From: an uncultured bacterium
GTDB taxonomy: Bacteria; Verrucomicrobiota; Kiritimatiellia; RFP12; UBA1067
Reading direction: 5' to 3'
Length of the DNA stretch: 41,548 bases
Assembly: GCA_902779865.1 (NCBI GenBank)
Contig: CACZDG010000010.1
Location: forward strand, 1 to 41,548
Shown piece by piece: positions 32,166-40,093 of the stretch. The notes beneath the pieces were generated by a model. It was given only the letters and a program-made list of their open reading frames with translations, had not been told where the DNA came from and did not search any database. How positions within the stretch are numbered: position 1 is the first letter of the stretch; each line of letters opens with the position of its first letter. A program made the position numbers and the translations under genes.

Positions 32166-32194
32166 ATTCTACCATATCTCCACTTTGCCGTCAA
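32166..32194 (-). promoter_or_regulatory. Promoter of the His6/KS-DH-KR operon
   Basis: Minus strand: TTGACG (32194-32189), 17-bp spacer ending TGG, TAGAAT (32171-32166). Confidence 0.75.
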
Positions 32195-32215
32195 TGCGGC
32201 CGGAGTGCGTTTTAA

Positions 32216-32596
32216 TCACGCACAGTTGCCGTTTAGCACTGACATCCCCGCTGCGTAGCCATGCCGGTAGTTCTGCAGAAGCGCCTCGACAAGGCCTGAG
32301 TCTTGGAACCAGACGTGGCGCGATGGCGGACCATACGCATAACGTCCGATGGCGTCCTCATAGCCCATCTCGAATCCTTCCGAGACGACTGCAAGGTCGT
32401 CGCCGCCATAACGGCTTTCCAGTTTTATCGCCGCACGCACGTGGCGGTCGTCCTCACCCGGTGACGCGTCAAGCGTACCGCAGGCGTAGCCGTCCTCGTA
32501 CTCATCGCCGCAGTGCCTGCGCTTCGAGCGTCCCTGCAACCCGTCAACGTAGCCGCGGTGGAAGTCGCTGTCAGTCGGCCATGCGAACACATTCAT
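32216..32596 (-). CDS. Small cytoplasmic protein of unknown function
   Basis: 126 residues from ATG 32596 (MNVFAWPTDSDFHRGYVDG), with GAAAGG upstream. It contains two similar motifs, FHRGYVDGLQGRS and YRHGYAAGMS, plus FEMGYEDAIGRYAY, suggesting a small repeated Gly-Tyr helix. No family was recognised and no signal peptide is visible. It lies 8 bp after the yraN stop on the same strand and is probably co-transcribed. Confidence 0.65.
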   Translation of the reverse strand: MNVFAWPTDSDFHRGYVDGLQGRSKRRHCGDEYEDGYACGTLDASPGEDDRHVRAAIKLESRYGGDDLAVVSEGFEMGYEDAIGRYAYGPPSRHVWFQDSGLVEALLQNYRHGYAAGMSVLNGNCA

Positions 32597-32604
32597 GCAA
32601 CCTT

Positions 32605-33039
32605 TCACCAGAACCTCCATTTCGGCGGGAACAGCGGTACGTTCTCGATGTGGTCGATTTCAGGCGGATGCGCGCCATCGGGCTCGCCGTACACCTGCAC
32701 CACGTCGAAGCGGAAGTTGCCGTGCCAGCGTTCATGCATGATCCAGCAACTGCAAGCACGCAGGAGAACGTTCTTCTTGCGTCTGTCGATTCGCCAGAGC
32801 CGTGACGCGCGCGGAGACCGCGCCTTGTGCGTCTTCACCTCCACGAACGCAAGCGAGCGCCTGTCACGCGTCCTTACGATCAGGTCGATTTCGCAGCGCC
32901 TGTCGTGTGCGCACGGACGCACCCGTCTGGCGACGAGCCTCCAACCTTTTCGCACGAGATACTTTAGCGCCACGTCCTCACCCCATTCGCCGCGCGCGGG
33001 GTTTTCGCGCACGGCGGCGTTTCTTGTTTCATCAACCAT
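32605..33039 (-). CDS. yraN: YraN-family (UPF0102) endonuclease-like protein
   Basis: 144 residues from ATG 33039, with AAAGGAAA upstream. The family pattern is present: GEWGEDVALKYLVRKGWRLVARRVR, CEIDLIVR with the catalytic Asp, and LAFVEVKTHK with Glu and Lys (PD-(D/E)XK fold), then a basic patch. Its role is often linked to recombination or DNA uptake; activity here is inferred. Confidence 0.9.
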   Translation of the reverse strand: MVDETRNAAVRENPARGEWGEDVALKYLVRKGWRLVARRVRPCAHDRRCEIDLIVRTRDRRSLAFVEVKTHKARSPRASRLWRIDRRKKNVLLRACSCWIMHERWHGNFRFDVVQVYGEPDGAHPPEIDHIENVPLFPPKWRFW

Positions 33040-33174
33040 AACGGTTTCCTTTACTCAATTCATGCGTACCGGCGCGCGCGGGCGAACAGCCAGTCGGGAG
33101 AGTTGCGTAATCAGGACTGTGCGTCACCCTCCAGGAAATACGACCCCGTCCACGCCGCGCGGAAGCCGGTTGAA

Positions 33175-33756
33175 TCAGATTTGGTTTTCCCCTGCGGCGG
33201 TGGGCACGCCGAACACCAGCACGCCCATCATCGCCTCAAGAGCACATGAGAACCACACCGCCTCTTCAGGACGGAACACGAAGAACCCGTCCTTCCTGTC
33301 GCCATCGAACTGCTTGCAGCTTACGCTGAACAGGTAACCTGGCGTAGGCTCGATCTGGTGCATGAACTTTATCACGGCATTCGCCTTCGCGGAGCGGTGG
33401 AAAAGCCCCTTGCCGTCCATGATGGACTCCTGCATCCCGCGGAAGACCATCACCATCTGCGCAAGGTCGTTGATTCCCATCTTGACCACGATCTTGTTCG
33501 CCCAGTCGAACGTGGCGAATGTCGGCGTCGTGCCGCTAAGCGAAGCCACGGACTTCTGCCGCGCCAACTCCACGAAGAGGTAGCCCGACACCCTTCCCCG
33601 CGCCGGGTGCAGCTCGAAGCGGATCGCGCTGCCCGTGCCGCGCGGGTTGGGGTGGCATATCGTCGCACGGTCCGGCCACGCTCCAGGCGTGGGCAGTACC
33701 GGTGACGGCGTCTCGGCGGACGCCACCTCTGGAAGTGTTGCCAATGCTGTTTCCAT
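33175..33756 (-). CDS. Possible Whirly/MRP-like single-stranded nucleic acid-binding protein
   Basis: 193 residues from ATG 33756, with AAAGGAAA upstream. The first 35 residues are Pro/Thr/Ala-rich and look disordered. The core has alternating strands and a helix (FDWANKIVVKMGINDLAQMV, LRGMQESI-like RGMQESIMDGKGLFHRS, and FFVFRPEEAVWFSCALE). From memory this resembles bacterial relatives of Whirly or MRP1/2 ssDNA/RNA-binding proteins. It could equally be an unnamed conserved family. It is the only gene between the two-component operon and yraN. Confidence 0.5.
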   Translation of the reverse strand: METALATLPEVASAETPSPVLPTPGAWPDRATICHPNPRGTGSAIRFELHPARGRVSGYLFVELARQKSVASLSGTTPTFATFDWANKIVVKMGINDLAQMVMVFRGMQESIMDGKGLFHRSAKANAVIKFMHQIEPTPGYLFSVSCKQFDGDRKDGFFVFRPEEAVWFSCALEAMMGVLVFGVPTAAGENQI

Positions 33757-33868
33757 ATCATTTTCCTTTCTGTTTTACTGTCTGCGTCGCCGGACCTCCC
33801 GGAGACGCGAACATTAAAACAAAAAACCGCGTGAAAATCTTCACACGGAAATCACATGGCTTTCACAA

Positions 33869-33912
33869 GAAAATCACGCCCACGTGATAACTTTCACGTA
33901 GGCGTGATTTTC
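33869..33912. terminator. Bidirectional terminator-like hairpin at the response-regulator 3' end
   Basis: GAAAATCACGCC (33869-33880) plus ACGTGA pairs with TCACGT plus GGCGTGATTTTC (33901-33912) around TAACTT. The A and T runs at the stem base are typical of bidirectional terminators. The response-regulator stop codon lies inside the stem. Confidence 0.8.
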
Positions 33913-34670
33913 CTAGCTTTCCGGATTATCCGGCTTTCCCGGACTTCCGCCGCTGGCACGTAGCGGTAGCCTACGCGGTAAACGGCCTCAATGCACTTTC
34001 CGTCCGCTCCGAGCTTCGCGCGTAACCGGAAGATTGCCTGGTCGATGGAATGCGTGGTGCCGAAATACTGTTCGTCCGCCCACAGCACCTTCAACAATTC
34101 TTCGCGGCTCACGGCCTCTCCCGGATGACGTGAAAGGTAGCGCAGTATCTTGTACTCGTTCACGAAAAGGTCCTTTGCCCGTCCACGCGGATCCACAAGC
34201 CTGAGACGACTCGCCTCCACGCGGTATGAAGCAAACGTGAAGTCGCCGTCGTCATCACCGACGGCGTCGGAAACGGCGACAGACGCCGCTGCACATACAG
34301 GTGCCTGTTGCCCCCGCCGCAGCGCGGCGCCAACTCGCGCGAGCAGTTCGTCATTGTCAAATGGCTTCTTGATGTAGTCGTCGGATCCAAGGCCGAGGCC
34401 AAGTACGACGTCGGATTTCTCGCCCTTCGCCGTGAGCAGAATCACCGGCAGCGCGTTGTCCGTGCGGCGAATCTCGCCCAGCACCTCGTAACCGCTCTTC
34501 TTCGGCATCATCACGTCGAGGAGCAGCAGATCTGGACGCTGCTGCGCAATCTGCGCAAGCGCCTCCTCGCCGTTGACGGCGAAGCGCACCGTGTGTCCTG
34601 CGGACTTCAGCAGCGTGCGCAACGCGCTCCGCGTGGCGGGATAGTCCTCCGCAACCAGAATATCAGCCAT
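33894..34670 (-). CDS. OmpR-family response regulator
   Basis: 258 residues from ATG 34670. The receiver domain has acidic E8/D9, phosphorylation site D52 (LLLLDVMMP), LLTAKG with Thr, and KKPF with the conserved Lys. A 25-residue linker leads to a winged-helix DNA-binding domain (LFVNEYKILRYLSRHPGEAV, and IFRLRAKLGADGKCIEAVYRVGYRY). The last residues RESRIIRKARKITPT come from a repeat and the terminator hairpin, not from the family. It overlaps the kinase gene by 8 bp. Signal unknown. Confidence 0.95.
   Translation of the reverse strand: MADILVAEDYPATRSALRTLLKSAGHTVRFAVNGEEALAQIAQQRPDLLLLDVMMPKKSGYEVLGEIRRTDNALPVILLTAKGEKSDVVLGLGLGSDDYIKKPFDNDELLARVGAALRRGQQAPVCAAASVAVSDAVGDDDGDFTFASYRVEASRLRLVDPRGRAKDLFVNEYKILRYLSRHPGEAVSREELLKVLWADEQYFGTTHSIDQAIFRLRAKLGADGKCIEAVYRVGYRYVPAAEVRESRIIRKARKITPT
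33912..33950. repeat. TCCGGATTATCCGG-type repeat forming the response-regulator C-terminus
   Basis: TTTCCGGATTATCCGG and then CTTTCCCGGACTTCCG form a short palindromic tandem. It encodes RESRIIRKAR on the minus strand. Confidence 0.6.
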
Positions 34671-35940
34671 TTTCTGCCTCCTTGAGTTCAAGCGTGAAAA
34701 CCGTTCCACCACCTTCGCGCGCCGCAACCGTGAGGTCGCCGCCCATGTCGCGTGCGTACATCCTCGCGATCGTGAGCCCCAGACCGAATCCGCTGACGGA
34801 CGCGGTGGCCGTTTCATCCGCCCGCCAGAAACGCTCGAACACCTTGCGGAGACCTTCCGGAGAAAGCCCCGGTCCCCTGTCCTTGACAGCTATGCATACG
34901 CTACCCACGCAACGTTCGACTTCTACCTCCACTGGGCTTCCCGGCGCGTACTTCGCCGCATTGTCGAGGAGGTTTATGAGAATCGCCTTCACCGCGTCCT
35001 CGTCGGCGCGCACCATGAACTCGCCGTCCGCACGCACGTCCAGGGCAACTTCCGCAAAACGCCCGCGCATCAGCTGCGCCACAGAACGGGCAAGTGCCCC
35101 TGCGTCGAATTCGGAGATGCTGTACTTCTTCGTCTTGCGCTCGAGGCGCGAGAAGTCCAGCAGCTCGGCCACGAGCGACTTCAGCCGCACGGACTCGTCC
35201 GCAATCACCTCGTAGGCCTCGCGTCTGTCCTCATCCGTTTCGATGCGCCCTTTGCGCAGCATGTCCGCGTATGGGATAATGGCCGTCAGCGGCGTGTTGA
35301 GCTCGTGCGAGACGAGCGAAACGAAGTTCGTCTTCCGCAACGCCTCCTGCTGCGCGGCATGGGCGGAATGCATCAGCTGCCCCACGCCGATCGCCGCCAG
35401 CAAAAGCGTGAATACACCGAACGCCCCCGCCGCCCAGTAGAGCATTGAGGGGTCGTCGAACGGAAGCTTCTCGGGGTTGTCAACGATCACGCCCACGACT
35501 TGGTTCTTCGGTATGCGCCGCCACGCGACCAGACGCCGCTCCGGACCAAACGACTGCAACGCGCGCTGTGCGAGCCCGCCCGTCTTGCCGTCCACCTCCC
35601 ATTGATAGTTAGTTGGGAACTCCGACGCGAGATCGGGCGGCATGTTGATGGAAAATGTCAGACCCTTGCCCTTCGCCCAGATGAATCCGCCCTGCGCGTA
35701 AGGCTCCTCGTCAAGACGTTTACGAAATACCGACTCGCGCTTCGCGGGCGACGTATGTTTCAGTTCGCTCTGCAAATCGCGCATCAACGCTTTCCACCGT
35801 TCGCTCCGCATGTCCTCGAACGCCGCCTGGTTGGCCTCCATGTCCCGCATCATGCGCGAAAGCATCCAACCTCCCGCTGCCGCAATTAGCACCGCCGCCG
35901 CCACGATCGCCCCGGCCTGCATCTTGATGTTGGCGTTCAT
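34663..35940 (-). CDS. Membrane sensor histidine kinase
   Basis: 425 residues from ATG 35940. Two membrane segments (about 10-30 and 166-190) flank a periplasmic sensor of about 135 residues. The H-box is H212 (FVSLVSHELNTPLTAI). The ATP-binding domain has LLDNAAKYAPGS (N box), VKDRGPGLSP (G1), FGLGLTIARMYA (G2). No clear HAMP domain separates the second membrane segment from the H-box. Stop overlaps the response-regulator start, so both are made from one mRNA. The gene lies 14 bp downstream of ruvC. Confidence 0.95.
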   Translation of the reverse strand: MNANIKMQAGAIVAAAVLIAAAGGWMLSRMMRDMEANQAAFEDMRSERWKALMRDLQSELKHTSPAKRESVFRKRLDEEPYAQGGFIWAKGKGLTFSINMPPDLASEFPTNYQWEVDGKTGGLAQRALQSFGPERRLVAWRRIPKNQVVGVIVDNPEKLPFDDPSMLYWAAGAFGVFTLLLAAIGVGQLMHSAHAAQQEALRKTNFVSLVSHELNTPLTAIIPYADMLRKGRIETDEDRREAYEVIADESVRLKSLVAELLDFSRLERKTKKYSISEFDAGALARSVAQLMRGRFAEVALDVRADGEFMVRADEDAVKAILINLLDNAAKYAPGSPVEVEVERCVGSVCIAVKDRGPGLSPEGLRKVFERFWRADETATASVSGFGLGLTIARMYARDMGGDLTVAAREGGGTVFTLELKEAENG

Positions 35941-35954
35941 GCGCGTCACGTTCC

Positions 35955-36446
35955 TCAGATTGGCACCCGCGCGTTTAGCACGGAATTGGAATGGGCGTGG
36001 GCGATGGCGAGGGCGAGCGCGTCCGCCGCGTCGTTTTGCGGCAGTTCTTCGAGCGCAAGCAGGGTCTTCACCATGCGCTGAACCTGTATCTTCTCGGCTA
36101 GGCCGTTTCCGCACACCGCCATTTTCACGCGGCGCGGTTCGTACTCATAAATGGGCACGGCGCTTTCCGCCGCCGCCACGATCACCGCTCCGCGCGCCTC
36201 GCCAAGCAGAAGCATCGTCCCCGCGTTCTTGCCGTAGATCACGCTTTCAATCGAAAGGACGTCTGGCGCGTACGCCGCTATCAGTTCCGACACTCGCGCG
36301 TGTATTGCGCGAAGGCACCCCGAAAGCGGCAACTTCGGGTCGTTGCGTATGCGCCCTGCCTCCAGTGCCCTCATGCGGGAACCTTCTACCGACAGCACCC
36401 CGTACCCGCTCGACCTGAGCGACGTATCTATTCCAAGTATGATCAT
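35955..36446 (-). CDS. ruvC: Holliday junction resolvase RuvC
   Basis: 163 residues. Catalytic acids are D7 (GIDTSLRSSGYG), E67 (IESVIYGKN) and D139/D142 (QNDAADALALAIAH). It cuts four-way junctions as a dimer. ATGA overlap with tsaE. No ruvA or ruvB in the window. Confidence 0.97.
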   Translation of the reverse strand: MIILGIDTSLRSSGYGVLSVEGSRMRALEAGRIRNDPKLPLSGCLRAIHARVSELIAAYAPDVLSIESVIYGKNAGTMLLLGEARGAVIVAAAESAVPIYEYEPRRVKMAVCGNGLAEKIQVQRMVKTLLALEELPQNDAADALALAIAHAHSNSVLNARVPI

Positions 36447-36865
36447 GGCGCAAACTCTATCGTCCTTGAATCCTCGGTGGCGCCAAGGGTGAAGCGCACG
36501 TGTCTGGCCAATGCGGGAATGAGGTCACCTGCGCGATCCGGCCACTCCACCAACAGCACCGCCCCGCGAGCAAGGTAGTCCTCCCAGCCGATTGCAAGGA
36601 CGTCGTCCGCGTCGTGCAGGCGGTACAAATCCATGTGGACTAGCAGTGCACGCTCCGACGGGTGTTCCACAACGAGGCAGAACGTAGGACTCGTCACCGG
36701 ACGCTTCGCACCGAGCGCGGACGCTACACCCTGCGTGAACGTGGTCTTGCCCGCGCCGAGGTCCCCCTCCAAGCACACTACGTCGCCAGGCTTCAGCTCA
36801 GCTGCGAATTCTCTCGCAACCGCCCAGGTCTGTTCCACACCTTCAACTTCGTATCGTGCGTTCAT
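36443..36865 (-). CDS. tsaE: tRNA threonylcarbamoyladenosine biosynthesis ATPase TsaE
   Basis: 140 residues. Walker A is GDLGAGKTT (34-42), TSPTF follows, DLYRLHD carries the conserved Asp, and LLVEWPDR is the C-terminal signature. It supports t6A37 modification with TsaB and TsaD. It overlaps the dehydrogenase upstream and ruvC downstream (ATGA at both junctions). Confidence 0.97.
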   Translation of the reverse strand: MNARYEVEGVEQTWAVAREFAAELKPGDVVCLEGDLGAGKTTFTQGVASALGAKRPVTSPTFCLVVEHPSERALLVHMDLYRLHDADDVLAIGWEDYLARGAVLLVEWPDRAGDLIPALARHVRFTLGATEDSRTIEFAP

Positions 36866-37746
36866 TTAAGCCATCCTCCTTCGGCTAGTTCCCTGAAGAA
36901 AAGCGGAAGGTACTCCGGCGCGAACGCGGACGCATGAGGAAGGCGGACGAGTCCGGGCAAGTCGGCGGCAAGCGGAGATGACGCGGTTAGCGGCTCGTTC
37001 TTGAACACGTCAAGGTACGCGCCGGCGATACGGCGGCGGCGAAGCGCATCGGCAAGCGCGTCCTCGTCCACGGCATTGCCGCGCCCAACGTTCACGACAA
37101 CAGCACGACGCGGCAACGCGGCGAGCACGCGGCGGTTCACGATGTTGTCCGTGCCGGTGTCGGACGGCAGGGCCACGATCAGCCAATCGGCGTTTTTCAG
37201 TGAGGGAATCAGTTCCTGCGCGTTGCGTCTGCGTATGCCGGTGACGGCAACGCCCAGCGCCTCAAGGCGCGTGCCTATGGTTCGGCCGATCTTCCCGTAA
37301 CCGAGAATCACGGCGCGCGTACCAGCCACGAGTGAACAAAATGGCGACATCTCCGAGCGCGGCCACAGGACGCCTTCGCGCTGGAAGTCGTAGGCACGGT
37401 AGAGCCCACGCGCATGGGCGAAGATGCAGGCTAACACGGTCTCGCTCATTATCGCGCCGTGGAATGCGCCGTTCACGCGCACCACGCCCGGCGGCATTTC
37501 GTCATCGGATGGCAGCAGTTCGCGTCCGGCGGCGGGCGTTGCGAGGACACGCAACTTCGGCGCACGGTCAAACCATTCCTTTTTGAACTCCCAGCATATC
37601 GCGTGGGTGGCGGACGGCAGCGCGCGCAGAAACGCGCTCTCGCTGCGTACCACTGTGAGCGACGCACGCGTTGGTAGGGCGCGATCACCGAGCGCACCGT
37701 CAGGCGAAAGGAGTCCCTCCAGAACGGCTTTGCTCCGCGCGTTCAT
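36862..37746 (-). CDS. D-2-hydroxyacid dehydrogenase family protein
   Basis: 294 residues from ATG 37746, with GGAG 8 bp upstream. The nucleotide fold is LGYGKIGRTIGTRLEALG. Catalytic-site motifs are VNVGRGNAVDEDAL (Arg), DVFKNEPL (Glu) and RLPHASAFAPEY (His). The N-terminal catalytic lobe is short. Residues 17-26 (GALGDRALPT) are encoded by a repeat shared exactly with gltB, in the opposite orientation. It could be a phosphoglycerate or glyoxylate-type reductase; the substrate cannot be assigned. It leads the operon with tsaE, ruvC and the two-component pair. Confidence 0.88.
   Translation of the reverse strand: MNARSKAVLEGLLSPDGALGDRALPTRASLTVVRSESAFLRALPSATHAICWEFKKEWFDRAPKLRVLATPAAGRELLPSDDEMPPGVVRVNGAFHGAIMSETVLACIFAHARGLYRAYDFQREGVLWPRSEMSPFCSLVAGTRAVILGYGKIGRTIGTRLEALGVAVTGIRRRNAQELIPSLKNADWLIVALPSDTGTDNIVNRRVLAALPRRAVVVNVGRGNAVDEDALADALRRRRIAGAYLDVFKNEPLTASSPLAADLPGLVRLPHASAFAPEYLPLFFRELAEGGWLK
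37672..37695 (-). repeat. 24-bp repeat in the dehydrogenase, identical to gltB 8238-8261 (inverted)
   Basis: All 24 bases match. In gltB the element is read as RSVIAPY, here as GALGDRALP-type residues, so the identity is at DNA level and not due to shared protein function. Confidence 0.93.
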
Positions 37747-37854
37747 ACGAAACGCTCCAATCGGCCAGTTCAGCCACACTAAGTAACTGTTATGAATCAC
37801 AATCCGATTTCCTTGCCTCATTTGCATTGAAGTTAGCCGTTACGCTTGATGCCC

Positions 37855-39426
37855 TTACAGTCCGACAACGTGGAGCGTCTTGCCTTTGAACGGCACGTCG
37901 CGAACGTACAGCCGCTCATCCCACGGCTTCGTCGAGTCGGTGTCGAAAATCGCCATCCAGCCCTCGTCGAGACCGAGCGTCGAAAGATAGTCCGCAAGCT
38001 GTCCGTAAGACTTCTCGCCCGCGAAGTTCTCGGTCGTCTTGACTTCGACCGCGTACCTCTTGTCGCGGTATTCCACGCACAGGTCGAGGCGACGGCTGCC
38101 GAGCGCCATCTCGCGGATGATGTGCCCCTTGCCATTCGTGACTCGCTGGAGGAACGCCATCAGCACGAGGTGCGGCGTCGCCTCGCCATACTCATACGCA
38201 CGGCGGTCCGCGCCGCTGTTCTCGCGCCAGAACTCCTGGAACGCAGACATGAGGCCGGACATGTCGAGTCCATCGGGCGTGGCCCACGGGGTATCGGGGA
38301 CGCTTTGCTGCATGTTGTCCTGTTCGCCACGGGAGAGATAGCGTCCGATTATCTCAGCGTACATCCTGTTCGCCGGCACAAGCGTCCCCCGCTCGACGCG
38401 GAGAAGCCCAAGGTCCGTGACGTAGCGATAGTCCTCGTCGTTGTAGGTCACGTCGGCTGTTCCGCCAAAGATCAGCGGCTCCACGATGCGCCTCACGCGG
38501 GATTCGCGAAGACGCTCCATGAGGCTGTCCACATGCGTATCTCGCCTGCGTATGATCGTCTCCTTCGCGGCTTCAATGTCCGCCGCCGTGATCGTCTCGC
38601 CGTAACGGAATCCGTGTATCTCCTCAATGCACTCGCGGGCGATGGCGTTGACGAGCCAAGGCTGCCCGCAAGTCAGATTCATCACCAAGTCAAGGACTTC
38701 CGGCGCGAACGGTTGCCCCGTCGCGGCGGTATGCTGGGCATAGAGTTCGCGTACCTCGTCCGCCGTGAAGTTGCGCAGCATCATGTCTTTCGAGATGATA
38801 TTGAACGGACTGATCTGCCTAAGCGACTCGCCGTCGGGTCGTATCTGCGCCTTGTAGTCGCGCACGTCGAGCATTCCCACGAGAGCGATGGACGCGGGAA
38901 ACGGAATCAAAACCCGATTCACATAACCATCGCGCAGCTGGCGCAGGAACGATATCAGCACCTGACCATACAGACAATCCGCCTCGTCGAAGAACACTAC
39001 TAGCGGCTTGCCCGCAAGACGGCAGAGATCCGTCAGCGTCTCGCGCACGGCAAGCGATTCAGCGGCATACTGTTCTGGAGCTTCGCACACGCATGACTGC
39101 TTGGATTCCTTCTTGAACACCTCCGGCATGACGTTACTCGCATTGAACCGGAGTAACGACGCGATTGCGGACGAGGAACGTGCGGGATCCGTCGCACCCT
39201 GCAGCGTCTCCAACGTGCAGTACAGGGCGACCATGTCGCCCTTAGCGTTTATCTCGCTAACTAGCGCCTGCATGGCGGTCGTCTTGCCGGTCTGCCTCGG
39301 AGCATGGATAACAAAGTACTGCCGACGCGCGACAAGCCGCCGAACTTCCGGCAGACGATCCAGCGCCGGAAGCATATAATGCTCCGCCGGATTGCACGGA
39401 CCCGCGATGTTGAAAAACTTTTCCAT
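37855..39426 (-). CDS. AAA ATPase with C-terminal PD-(D/E)XK nuclease-like domain
   Basis: 523 residues from ATG 39426 (MEKFFNIAGPCNPAEHYMLP). Walker A is APRQTGKTT (42-50) and Walker B is PLVVFFDEAD. A winged-helix-like middle follows, then near the C-terminus a nuclease-type motif RRLDLCVEYRDKRYAVEVKT with Asp, Glu and Lys. This is the architecture of AAA-ATPase-like/DUF1703-type proteins abundant in gut Bacteroidetes and allies, sometimes proposed as defence or mobile genes. It is a single-gene unit. Substrate unknown; active-site spacing supports but does not prove nuclease activity. Confidence 0.85.
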   Translation of the reverse strand: MEKFFNIAGPCNPAEHYMLPALDRLPEVRRLVARRQYFVIHAPRQTGKTTAMQALVSEINAKGDMVALYCTLETLQGATDPARSSSAIASLLRFNASNVMPEVFKKESKQSCVCEAPEQYAAESLAVRETLTDLCRLAGKPLVVFFDEADCLYGQVLISFLRQLRDGYVNRVLIPFPASIALVGMLDVRDYKAQIRPDGESLRQISPFNIISKDMMLRNFTADEVRELYAQHTAATGQPFAPEVLDLVMNLTCGQPWLVNAIARECIEEIHGFRYGETITAADIEAAKETIIRRRDTHVDSLMERLRESRVRRIVEPLIFGGTADVTYNDEDYRYVTDLGLLRVERGTLVPANRMYAEIIGRYLSRGEQDNMQQSVPDTPWATPDGLDMSGLMSAFQEFWRENSGADRRAYEYGEATPHLVLMAFLQRVTNGKGHIIREMALGSRRLDLCVEYRDKRYAVEVKTTENFAGEKSYGQLADYLSTLGLDEGWMAIFDTDSTKPWDERLYVRDVPFKGKTLHVVGL

Positions 39427-39433
39427 ACCCTGT

Positions 39434-39462
39434 ATTATAGCAAACCTCCTCACTGCTTCAAG
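39434..39462 (-). promoter_or_regulatory. Promoter of the AAA ATPase gene, leaderless
   Basis: Minus strand: TTGAAG, 16-bp spacer, TATAAT (39439-39434), then 7 bp to ATG 39426. Confidence 0.7.
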
Positions 39463-39549
39463 GTCGGGGGGCGAAGCATAAGGGCATCTGCGTGAGATTA
39501 CGGTGCGGAATTACGGTGGTCGCGACGGGGCGTGACCCGAATGCCGCTA

Positions 39550-40056
39550 TCAACAACAACTGTTGCTGAGCAAGGCCACCAAATCATTGCGGGTGGAGAC
39601 GGAGGCAAGGCGGGATACCATGCCATCGGAAATGAGGTTTCTGCACAACTGCGCCAGAAACTGGCGGTATCCCGCCTGGTTGGGACTGGAGCAGACGATC
39701 ACGAAGAAGATGCGCGCTTTTGAGCCGTCTATGGCGTTGAAGTCAATCGAGTGCCCTTGGCGTAGAACGCCGACGCCCACAAGCAGCTTCTCCAATCCGG
39801 GGACGTAGCCGTGCGGAATCGCCAGGCCGTGCATCGCGGTGAAGCAGATGTCGCCCAGGGAGTGCGCGATGACGGTAGAGACCGTGGCGTCGAGATTGTC
39901 CATGGGCATATCGTGCTTCTCGAAAACGGCCTTGAGGACCTGGCGGATGACGCCTTCGGCGGTCGTCTCGGCGATATCGCAGACCACGGGAACAGACTTG
40001 ACGATCTCCTGCCACTCTGCATCGCCCATTGGGAGGCCTTCGTTCGCATCGTTCAT
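39550..40056 (-). CDS. PTS EIIA type-2 (fructose/nitrogen-type) domain protein
   Basis: 168 residues from ATG 40056, with AGGAG upstream. The phosphorylatable His is H82 in GLAIPHGYVPG. The family core TVIAHSLGDICFTAMHGLAIPHG and FFVIVCSSPNQAGYRQFLAQLCR is present. The first 20 residues are an acidic extension. No EI, HPr or permease is nearby, so a regulatory PtsN-like role is as likely as sugar uptake. Confidence 0.9.
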   Translation of the reverse strand: MNDANEGLPMGDAEWQEIVKSVPVVCDIAETTAEGVIRQVLKAVFEKHDMPMDNLDATVSTVIAHSLGDICFTAMHGLAIPHGYVPGLEKLLVGVGVLRQGHSIDFNAIDGSKARIFFVIVCSSPNQAGYRQFLAQLCRNLISDGMVSRLASVSTRNDLVALLSNSCC

Positions 40057-40093
40057 TTTGCTCTTCTCCTGTTAGTTGTAGTTTCTTGTTTGA

